DNA of 64,000 nucleotides from Marinobacterium nitratireducens. Its GTDB lineage: Bacteria > Pseudomonadota > Gammaproteobacteria > Pseudomonadales > Balneatricaceae. Below the pieces are notes generated by a model. It saw nothing but the letters and a program-made list of their open reading frames with translations. It searched no databases and was not told where the DNA came from. This document shows, one piece after another, positions 8,999 through 15,949 of the stretch. A program made the translations under genes and the position numbers. Where the stretch lies: positions 504,705-568,704 of the forward strand of contig NZ_BMLT01000003.1 in NCBI RefSeq assembly GCF_014645375.1. Reading direction: 5' to 3'. Every line of letters starts with the position of its first letter. Positions within the stretch are counted from its first letter, which is position 1.

Positions 8999-9031
8999 GT
9001 ATAAATTTCGATCAGCCTGGCATGTTAAGGT
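8999..9031 (+). promoter_or_regulatory. Conserved promoter-like block, copy 1
   Basis: GTATAAA (8999-9005), 16 bases, then ATGTTA (9022-9027). The same elements with the same 16-base gap occur upstream of the other two riboswitches (15554 and 22407). The block is 24 bases before the leader helix, so transcription probably starts just after it. Confidence 0.5.
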
Positions 9032-9054
9032 ACGGCTCAGATTCAAACAGACGT

Positions 9055-9199
9055 AAAGATCCTCTCCCGACAAAGGCAAAGCCCGGGTAACCGGGCGGCG
9101 CAAAGTTACGGGTCCTTGTTGAGCCTGGTTTACAACAAGGATCGCCGGACCGCCGAAGGAGAGTTACCTCATCACGGACAGGCCGCCAGAGGATCTTTT
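9055..9199 (+). promoter_or_regulatory. Class I c-di-GMP riboswitch (GEMM), copy 1
   Basis: The aptamer (about 9061-9163) shows the GEMM-I core: GGCAAAG, a hairpin CCCGGGTAACCGGG, GGCGCAAAG with ACGGGTCC, a second hairpin closed by GGAT, then CGCCGGACCGCC. P1 is CTCTCC (9062-9067) with GGAGAG (9158-9163). The base before CAAA is G, as in c-di-GMP aptamers (A would suggest cGAMP). The 5' strand AAAGATCCTCT (9055-9065) can instead pair perfectly with AGAGGATCTTT (9188-9198). The secreted-protein gene starts 24 bases further on. Confidence 0.92.
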
Positions 9200-9222
9200 G
9201 ATGCCATATCAGGAGAACCCTC

Positions 9223-10554
9223 ATGCAGCGCTTCCGCTATTTTCGTGCGCATCATTCCGCACGGACCCTTTCACTTATTGCCCCGCTCGGCCTCGCACTC
9301 TGCCTGAGCGGCACCGCGCTCGCCGGGAAACCGACATCGGCGAAAGGTAACAGACAGGGCGCGGATAACGGCGTCTCGACGCCCCTGGCACTGTCCCGGG
9401 AAACCTACCAGTTTCGAAATCTCTCCGGCGACAACAGCTGTCTGGGTGAAGACGATCATCTGATCTGGGAAGCCATCGGCGATCTCGCACCCGGCGAGAG
9501 TTTCACCTTCACGCCTAAATACCCCGCCTGCAACTACCACCCGGCAGCCATCTCGGTACAGCTTTCCTGGGCAGGGTCTGAACTGGAACTGTCGAGCACC
9601 GTTCCCTACGACGACTTTTCCAGCTCAAACTCCGACCAGACCGGCATGGACATCGTTGCGACCCGTGTCGGCAACAGCGCCCAGCTGTGCATGTTCCCGA
9701 ATTACAAGGAAGCAGGTATTTACTATTCGGTAACCCTGACCAATACCGGTGACACCCTGGCCGAAAACATCGTGGTCGACGGGCGCAGCGAAAACGACTG
9801 GGCGGTGTTCTATTACAACCGCTGCATGAACGCAGACGGCGATGCTGACGGCTGGAACGACAGCCTGGAGCACACCATGGCAAACCTGGTGCGTTACGTG
9901 ACCTCCAGTGGCGGCGAATCGGCGATGAATACGGTTTGGGGGCCTAATTACCTGAAATCGCAGCCCTCTACCATGAGCGCAAACGACGAAATCGACAGCT
10001 ATCCGGCGGATGTCAACGACGATGGCCAGGTGGATCAGCTCGATATCGACAGAATCAGCCAGTATCTCGGTCAGGGCAACGGCATTCCGCTCGCCGCCAT
10101 CAGCGCAAACCCCGGCGATCCCGGGTACCTTTACCTGAATACCCACAAGTGGCGGCGCTTCGACCTCGATGCTGACGGCTATGTATCTCAGACAGATGTC
10201 GATATCGTCGCCAGTCTCATGGGCTACCCGATGCCGATGACAGAAGACATCATCGCTCCCACCGCCCGGATACTGTCACCGGCAAATGGATCGATCATCG
10301 CGCGTGGCGGTCTGATTCAGATCGAAGGCCATGCCTGGGACAATGCCGCCATTGCGCGCGTTGACTATATCGCTGACGGGCAGGTCATTTGCTCTGCAAC
10401 CGAGCCATCGCCAGTATGGGGCGCGACGTCGCCGTTCCACAATTGCTGGTGGGACGTGCCCAAGAAGCAGGGCGATCACATAATCGAGATTCAGGTATTC
10501 GACGCTGCGGGCAATATGAGCACAAGCGAAAGCGTTCAGGTGCTGGCGCAGTAA
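9223..10554 (+). CDS. Secreted protein with dockerin-like EF-hands and Ig-like domain
   Basis: A 443-residue exported protein with a signal peptide (cleavage after ...SGTALA, about residue 34) and an AGGAG site 7 bases before ATG. Residues ~55-200 form a beta-rich domain of unknown type with scattered cysteines. Two calcium-loop motifs follow, DVNDDGQVDQLD (263-274) and DLDADGYVSQTD (314-325), each followed by a helix as in dockerin repeats. Residues ~345-443 read as an Ig-like domain (PTARILSPANGS, GHAWDNAAIARVDYIADG). No cohesin or cellulase is seen nearby. It is preceded by a c-di-GMP riboswitch and is a plausible T2SS cargo; its function is unknown. Confidence 0.85.
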   Translation: MQRFRYFRAHHSARTLSLIAPLGLALCLSGTALAGKPTSAKGNRQGADNGVSTPLALSRETYQFRNLSGDNSCLGEDDHLIWEAIGDLAPGESFTFTPKYPACNYHPAAISVQLSWAGSELELSSTVPYDDFSSSNSDQTGMDIVATRVGNSAQLCMFPNYKEAGIYYSVTLTNTGDTLAENIVVDGRSENDWAVFYYNRCMNADGDADGWNDSLEHTMANLVRYVTSSGGESAMNTVWGPNYLKSQPSTMSANDEIDSYPADVNDDGQVDQLDIDRISQYLGQGNGIPLAAISANPGDPGYLYLNTHKWRRFDLDADGYVSQTDVDIVASLMGYPMPMTEDIIAPTARILSPANGSIIARGGLIQIEGHAWDNAAIARVDYIADGQVICSATEPSPVWGATSPFHNCWWDVPKKQGDHIIEIQVFDAAGNMSTSESVQVLAQ

Positions 10555-10576
10555 GCCCTTCAGCTACACCAACGCC

Positions 10577-10611
10577 AAAAGGCGGTATTCCCGAGGGAAT
10601 ACCGCCTTTTT
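10577..10611. terminator. Bidirectional Rho-independent terminator
   Basis: GGCGGTATTCC (10581-10591), loop CGAG, GGAATACCGCC (10596-10606), flanked by AAAA on the left and TTTTT on the right. It sits between two convergent genes and can end both transcripts. Confidence 0.95.
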
Positions 10612-10638
10612 CAATGACGGGACTATGGGTCCTACCCT

Positions 10639-13623
10639 TTACGGATCGACAACCACCGTACAGGTATAGGTTCCCGGAAGCAGATCGACCGACGTCTCGG
10701 ACGTATCGTCAAAGGCTGCCGGAGTATTGTCGACCGGGTTATCGGCCAGTCCGCAACTAATCGTTGCAGCAGTACCGCCCGGCACCTGTGAGTTGAAGGA
10801 CACCGTAATGTCGGACAGCGGCGTGTTGCTGAACGACACTTGCTCGCCCACATAGGGATCGTCGCTGCACGTGGCCACCGTATCGACGGTAACGGTCTTG
10901 GTCAGGTCCCCGTCGGCTGCGTAGCCTGTCGGCAGCGTTTCCGTTACGCTGTAATCACCGCCGAAGAACTCGCTGAACAGCAAACCGTCGACACAGATCT
11001 CGCCGTCCGAATCGGTGCTCCGGACAACCGGCGCATCCAGCCCTCCTCCCGATATCGTGAACTCGACACCGACATGCGGATGGTCTCCCGGGCCATCGGC
11101 GGCATGCTTGCGGGTCTTGGTGATCAGGATGGCGCCACGTTTGCGCGGGTCTACGAAATCGAGATTGACGGTTTCGTTCAGACTCAGATTTTCGCATTGC
11201 GGCGGAGCGGTTTCATAGCCGTCCGGGGTCACCGTTTCAACCAGGCAGTAATCTCCTGGCGGTAGGATATTATCGATAGTACAGGTACCGTCAGCCCCGG
11301 TGGTACAGGTCTTGCCGGTACTGGTATCGACACCATCATCATAAGTTCCGACTGTACCGATATCGCTATACAGGGTGAATTCGGCCCCCTCCAGCAGATT
11401 ATCGGCATCGTCCTTCTTCAAAATGTTGACGGTCGCCGGTTGCCGAGGATCGATGAACTCGAGGTTCAGCGTCTCGTTCAGACTCAGATTCTCGCACTGC
11501 GGAGCCGCCGTGTCATAGCCGGTCGGCGTAATGGTCTCGACAAGACAGTAGTCACCCGGCGGCAAAATGTCGGTAATCGAGCAGGTACCGGATACATCGG
11601 TTGTGCAGCTCTTGCCGGTATTCACGTCGCCCGGGTCATAAGAATCGATGGCACCGGATGCGCCGGAGGCAATATCGGTGAACAGTGTAAACTCGGCGCC
11701 CGAGAGCAGATTCGCCGGTTCGGCATCGTCTTTCTTGAGGATATTGACGGTCGCCGGCTGCCGCGGGTCGATAAACTCGAGGTTCACCGTCTCGTTCAGG
11801 CTCAGATCCTCGCACTGGGGATCCGCCGTGTCGTAACCCGTCGGTGTAATGGTCTCAACGATGCAGTATTTGCCTGGCGGCAGAATATCCGTGATCGAAC
11901 AGGTACCGGTCGCATCGGTGGTACAGGTCTTGCCCGTATCCAGATCGCCCGGATCGTAAGAGCCGATCGCACCGGAGGCGCCGGAGGCAATGTCGGTGAA
12001 CAGTGTAAACTCGGCGCCCGATAGCAGATTCGCCGGATCATCATCGTCCTTCTTGAGAATATTGACGGTCGCCGGCTGTCTCGGGTCCACAAAGGTCATT
12101 TCGAAGGTTTCGTCGAGGCTCAGATTTGTACACTGCGGATCCGCGGTATCGTGACCGACTGGCGTAACCGTTTCGACAACGCAGTAATCGCCCGGTGGAA
12201 GGATATTCGAGATCGAACAGAGACCCGAGGAGTTTGTGGTGCAACCAAGCCCGGTATCCAGATCGCCCGGGTCATAGGAGCCGATGGCGCCGGATGCGCC
12301 GGAGGCGATATCGGTGAACAGCGTGAACTCGGCACCGGCAAGCGGATTGGGCGGGGTCGCATCGTCGGTCTTGATGATATCGATACGCGCAGGGAGCCGC
12401 GGGTTGGTAAACATCACATCGAAATCGCTGTCGGCTGACACGGTGCCGCAATCAAAGTAATCCGGATAGGGCGGCAGCGAGTGTCCGGCAGGCGGTGTGA
12501 TCTCGACGACACAGTAGTTACCGGCAAAGACGTTTAACCAGGTGCACTTTCCGGTTGCATCCGTTTCGCAATCGGCGAAAAAGACCGGCGGATCCGATTC
12601 CGGAACCGTTGTCCGGGTATCCGGATCGGCTGACGAAGCAGCGGAGTCGAAGATACCCAGGTTTTCACCATCGTCGTTGTAGAGTCGGAAGATGGCGCCG
12701 GAAACTACATTAGCCGGATTATCGTCGTCGGTTTTCAGGATATTGATATTGGCGCAGTTACTGATATTCACCGGCGCCGGCGCGATCAGGTCCTTCATCT
12801 GAGCGGTAAACGAATCCGACGAGCGGCTCTTCAGTGATGCGTACCCGAATGAAACACACTCGCCTTCCGGAAACAGTGCGCCGATATCGATGCTTGCCTC
12901 GCCGAAGGTATAGGGGTCGAACATTCCAAGACCCAGGGCACTCCCGTCCGCGACCGACGTATTGATCGAGCCAACGGCAATACCAGCCTCGGTGAGGTCC
13001 TGACGATTACCCCAGCAGGGATAGCTGTTGCTGGCTTCACAGGTGCCTGGCTGGTCCGCCGACTCGAGCCAGAAATAGAGGAACAGCTGTGGTGTCGTGC
13101 CCCCCTGCGCCAGCTTGTATTCGACCAGCACATCGCCCGCTTCACGCACCGGAAACTGAATACCCTCGTCAGTTGCCGGATACAGACTGTTACCGGCATT
13201 GAACTCGAAGTCCATCAGGGTGGTACCGGACGGATCCTGTACCCGAGTCCAGAGCAGATGCAGGTAGTCGCTCGAGTCGGTGGTCTCCTGATAAACACCG
13301 AAGTTCAGCAGGTCGCTCTTGTTATTCGGAATGCTACCGGTCGTGGTATCGGGATTGAGCGTATCCTCCTTGGTGCCGCCCTTGAAAGAATCATCGTCAT
13401 TGCCCGTCGGTTCATCATCCACGACCATCGCCGCGGATGCCACCGATGCCGTGGCCCAGTCGATATGCGCCACGTCGTCTACGACAAAGTTGGCGTCGAG
13501 GTCGATCTCGAATTCGCTGTCCCCCACCGCCAGATGGACTGCGGCGGCGGTTATCGGCACCGCCCCCAGGACGGCGCCGAGAATACAGGCACCTATCCTT
13601 CTTCCCCAAGTCTTGCATTTCAT
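10639..13623 (-). CDS. Large secreted surface protein with SpaA/CnaB-like repeats
   Basis: A 994-residue protein starting at ATG 13623, which has a GGGAGGGG site 6 bases upstream; the earlier ATG (13644) has none. A signal peptide precedes a head domain (about 30-300) shared with the other two minus-strand proteins here. Then come five SpaA/CnaB-like (prealbumin-like) repeats, four of them ~106 residues long and nearly identical in part (AGAEFTLFTDIASGASGAI), and two divergent beta-domains. Each repeat has the K...E...D/N arrangement seen in CnaB isopeptide domains plus several cysteines (CTTDATGTCSI, YCIVET, PQC). There is no LPXTG motif or membrane anchor. It is probably an extracellular stalk or adhesin, perhaps co-transcribed with the gene upstream (87-bp gap). 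Confidence 0.85.
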   Translation of the reverse strand: MKCKTWGRRIGACILGAVLGAVPITAAAVHLAVGDSEFEIDLDANFVVDDVAHIDWATASVASAAMVVDDEPTGNDDDSFKGGTKEDTLNPDTTTGSIPNNKSDLLNFGVYQETTDSSDYLHLLWTRVQDPSGTTLMDFEFNAGNSLYPATDEGIQFPVREAGDVLVEYKLAQGGTTPQLFLYFWLESADQPGTCEASNSYPCWGNRQDLTEAGIAVGSINTSVADGSALGLGMFDPYTFGEASIDIGALFPEGECVSFGYASLKSRSSDSFTAQMKDLIAPAPVNISNCANINILKTDDDNPANVVSGAIFRLYNDDGENLGIFDSAASSADPDTRTTVPESDPPVFFADCETDATGKCTWLNVFAGNYCVVEITPPAGHSLPPYPDYFDCGTVSADSDFDVMFTNPRLPARIDIIKTDDATPPNPLAGAEFTLFTDIASGASGAIGSYDPGDLDTGLGCTTNSSGLCSISNILPPGDYCVVETVTPVGHDTADPQCTNLSLDETFEMTFVDPRQPATVNILKKDDDDPANLLSGAEFTLFTDIASGASGAIGSYDPGDLDTGKTCTTDATGTCSITDILPPGKYCIVETITPTGYDTADPQCEDLSLNETVNLEFIDPRQPATVNILKKDDAEPANLLSGAEFTLFTDIASGASGAIDSYDPGDVNTGKSCTTDVSGTCSITDILPPGDYCLVETITPTGYDTAAPQCENLSLNETLNLEFIDPRQPATVNILKKDDADNLLEGAEFTLYSDIGTVGTYDDGVDTSTGKTCTTGADGTCTIDNILPPGDYCLVETVTPDGYETAPPQCENLSLNETVNLDFVDPRKRGAILITKTRKHAADGPGDHPHVGVEFTISGGGLDAPVVRSTDSDGEICVDGLLFSEFFGGDYSVTETLPTGYAADGDLTKTVTVDTVATCSDDPYVGEQVSFSNTPLSDITVSFNSQVPGGTAATISCGLADNPVDNTPAAFDDTSETSVDLLPGTYTCTVVVDP
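11110..12390 (-). repeat. 318-bp intragenic tandem repeat (SpaA-like modules)
   Basis: The coding sequence repeats with a 318-bp period: TTGACGGTCGCCGG recurs at 11426, 11744 and 12062, with a diverged copy before and a shorter one after. Near-identity between the copies at 11.4-12.1 kb points to recent duplication and makes the region prone to recombination and copy-number change. Confidence 0.85.
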
Positions 13624-13710
13624 CTTCAGCCCCTCCCATTTCAAGGCTGCTTGTTCGAAATCCGGTCAGGTCCAGTGTCCCGAACCGGATGCGCAGGCCG
13701 CTTTCATACT

Positions 13711-15042
13711 TCAATATTGCTTCCCCTCCTGTTCCCTGTAGAAAGACCAGAGTGTGTTGACTGCCCGTTCCAGCTCGCGGCGAGCCGCCGGACTATCGGT
13801 TTCATCGATCAAGGTTTCGATCAGGTCCAGTCGCGCATCCGCACTATCCGGCGAAAGCACCGGTGATGCCGACTCGAGGCCGTAGAGTGTCTGTCCGCCG
13901 CCGGGCGTGCGGGCCGAGTAGGTCCGGGTTCTCAGAACCCGTCCCCGTGCGGCATCCGGCGCCAGGCCCGTAAAGCCATGGGCCGGAGGCTCCAGCTGAA
14001 TACGATAAGTGCCCGCCAGCAGGCGGGCGAGTTCCGGCCAGCGCGAGTCCGGAATCAATCCGACCCGGGAGCTTTCGAGCAGCGCCTTGCGGGCATCGGG
14101 ATACTGCGCGGACTGCGCCAGAATATTCAGCGCGAAGGCGGCGCTGACATTCCCTGGCGAAGCCCCCTCGACCCAGCGGGCAAGATTCGGGATCCCGACG
14201 CCATCGGGCAGGCTGGCGAGGGCTACCGCGGCATACTGTCCCCAATGCAGCTGAGAGACCTGACCCAGATCGTTGGCAAGCTCCGCGCCGCCGAAGTCTT
14301 TCAATACCCGAAACAACGGGCCGGTATCCTGCCCGTTTATTCCGTCGTCGCTGGCCAGTGCCAGGGTGTCCCGGGCTACCGTTACGATATTGCGCTGGTA
14401 AAGACCAGGAGAGCTCGCATCCAGATAACGGGCCAGGGTCTCGATTTCACGCGGGGATTCCGACACCTCGAGCTCGTCGTACAAAACGGCTTCGGCCCGG
14501 GCACCACCAATTTTCTGCAGTACATCGAATAGCGCCAGCCTGAGACTGCCATAACCGGCTTTCGCTATTGCATCGTCTGCCAAGGTGCTCCCGCGAGCAT
14601 TCCTGAGAAAATCGCGGATTGCCGAAACCGCCGGATCCCCCTGCGAAACCAGCGTATCGATATCGTCCCGCACAGACGCAATGTCCTCGGGCAGAATCGC
14701 CCATCCGGGCTTCTGTGCGAACTGCTGCAGGCGTAACAGCAGGTCGCTGGGGCCGTGACCATCCCGGACGTAACTATCGGCAACCTGCGGCTCCGGCCAA
14801 TACTTCAACCGCTCGTCAACAGCAAAGCGCTCGGACTTCGCGACTCCCTCAGCTACAGGGTTCTCAGAGATTATCGCGCTGGAGGGCTCGCTCCGTGCCG
14901 CAGGTGTCTCGGCTTCCGGCCACAGCTGCATTACGAGGAGGCCAATCACCAGCAATCCCCCGAGCAGATCCCAGAGATCGACCCGGTACCCGGCTCGGCC
15001 CGAATGGTTCAAGCCACCCGTCGAATGACTGTTTGCCTGCAT
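13711..15042 (-). CDS. Membrane-anchored HEAT-like repeat protein
   Basis: A protein of about 443 residues if it starts at ATG 15042 (MQANSHSTGG); a start at 15090 is also possible. One membrane helix lies near the N-terminus (DLLGGLLVIGLLVMQLW), so most of the chain is probably periplasmic. The rest is helical, with Ala/Leu-rich pairs that look like HEAT-type repeats (for example AVSAIRDFLRN, LRLALFDVLQKIG, DARKALLES). No catalytic motif is visible. It is preceded by a sigma-54-like promoter (15159-15173) and followed by the CnaB-repeat protein, so it may help export or anchor that protein. The function is not known to me. Confidence 0.75.
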   Translation of the reverse strand: MQANSHSTGGLNHSGRAGYRVDLWDLLGGLLVIGLLVMQLWPEAETPAARSEPSSAIISENPVAEGVAKSERFAVDERLKYWPEPQVADSYVRDGHGPSDLLLRLQQFAQKPGWAILPEDIASVRDDIDTLVSQGDPAVSAIRDFLRNARGSTLADDAIAKAGYGSLRLALFDVLQKIGGARAEAVLYDELEVSESPREIETLARYLDASSPGLYQRNIVTVARDTLALASDDGINGQDTGPLFRVLKDFGGAELANDLGQVSQLHWGQYAAVALASLPDGVGIPNLARWVEGASPGNVSAAFALNILAQSAQYPDARKALLESSRVGLIPDSRWPELARLLAGTYRIQLEPPAHGFTGLAPDAARGRVLRTRTYSARTPGGGQTLYGLESASPVLSPDSADARLDLIETLIDETDSPAARRELERAVNTLWSFYREQEGKQY

Positions 15043-15158
15043 ACCCCTTATCCTCAGGCCTTGCGGCCATCCACAACCGTCGCCGAACAAGCTCTATCCA
15101 GTGCTCATGGCACCATGCCCGGTATCCGAGCATCATCGCGCTATCGCCAACAAAGAAA

Positions 15159-15173
15159 GCAAGCAACGGGCCA
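15159..15173 (-). promoter_or_regulatory. Sigma-54-type promoter on the minus strand
   Basis: The reverse strand reads TGGCCCGTTGCTTGC followed by T. This fits TGGCMCG-N4-TTGCW very well. It lies 117 bp upstream of the HEAT-like gene start and could drive that gene and the CnaB-repeat gene. Confidence 0.6.
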
Positions 15174-15540
15174 TCAATGTAATTCATTGAAATATAAGAA
15201 TATTTTATAAGAACCTGGATATCGGGGCTGCCATGACTGTTAATCAGCTGGAACAGCCCTGGCACCGAGAACCGTTAATTTCTTGATTTTCCGAATTTTT
15301 TTGGCCGAGGAACTGTTACTTTGAAGAGACAGTTATGCCGACAGCGCTTCTCTACAGACGCACAGCCCTTCGAGCTGTATACCTGCACCCGCACTCCGCA
15401 TCGCCCGCCCTTTCCTTGTATCGATCAGAACGCGTCTGTACCGGATTCTTTACGATTATTTTTTAACCACCCAACCAGCGTCTCTTTTTAGAAACACTTT
15501 TCCAAGCTCCTACACCTCGCCGATACAGGTAGTAAACGGT

Positions 15541-15586
15541 ATATTCCACATCTGTATAAAACCTGTACATTTCAAGATGTTATAGT
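15541..15586 (+). promoter_or_regulatory. Conserved promoter block, copy 2
   Basis: ATATTCCACATCTGTATAAA (15541-15560) is identical to copy 3, followed after 16 bases by ATGTTATAGT (15577-15586), whose TATAGT can be a -10. There is no good -35 at the right distance, so the conserved upstream 20 bases may be an activator site. Between here and the riboswitch lies a ~190-base leader without an evident gene. Confidence 0.6.
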
Positions 15587-15775
15587 TTCATCAACTGGCG
15601 CGCCGGAAGCGCTGAATCCGCAAAACTGAGTCGAAATTGATACAGGGGCCGACCCGCTCGGGCCAAACAGGGACGCTCGCAATGAAAAATGGAACTGGCT
15701 GGATCACCCCTACGGATGTTGCACCGGCAAGCCAAACCCGCAGAACAACAACACTGCGGCAACAGTTTGATACAC

Positions 15776-15925
15776 AAAGATCCTCTCCCGACAAAGGCAA
15801 AGCCCGGGTAACCGGGCGGCGCAAAGTTACGGGTCCTTGATGGGCATTAAGCTCAGTTGACACAAGGATCGCCGGACCGCCGAAGGAGAGTTACCTCATT
15901 ACGGACAGGCCGCCAGAGGATCTTT
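15776..15925 (+). promoter_or_regulatory. Class I c-di-GMP riboswitch (GEMM), copy 2
   Basis: The core is the same as copy 1. P1 is CTCTCC (15783-15788) with GGAGAG (15885-15890), with the GGCAAAG and GGCGCAAAG elements and the GGATCGCCGG segment between them. G precedes CAAA, so c-di-GMP is the expected ligand. The competing helix AAAGATCCTCT (15776-15786) with AGAGGATCTTT (15915-15925) is also perfect. The distal hairpin loop is the most variable part against copy 1. A metalloprotease gene starts 24 bases later. Confidence 0.92.
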
Positions 15926-15949
15926 TGAAACCTTTTCAGGAGAGCCTTG

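Noticed and set aside
9055..9163. cGAMP-type GEMM riboswitch
   Set aside because: The ligand-contacting base before CAAA is G in all three copies, as in c-di-GMP sensors; cGAMP sensors typically have A here.
9223..10554. Cellulosome component
   Set aside because: Dockerin-like loops alone are not enough: no cohesin, scaffoldin or glycoside hydrolase is visible.
10639..13623. Sortase-anchored Gram-positive-type pilin
   Set aside because: CnaB-like repeats are present, but there is no LPXTG motif, C-terminal membrane helix or sortase gene in the window.
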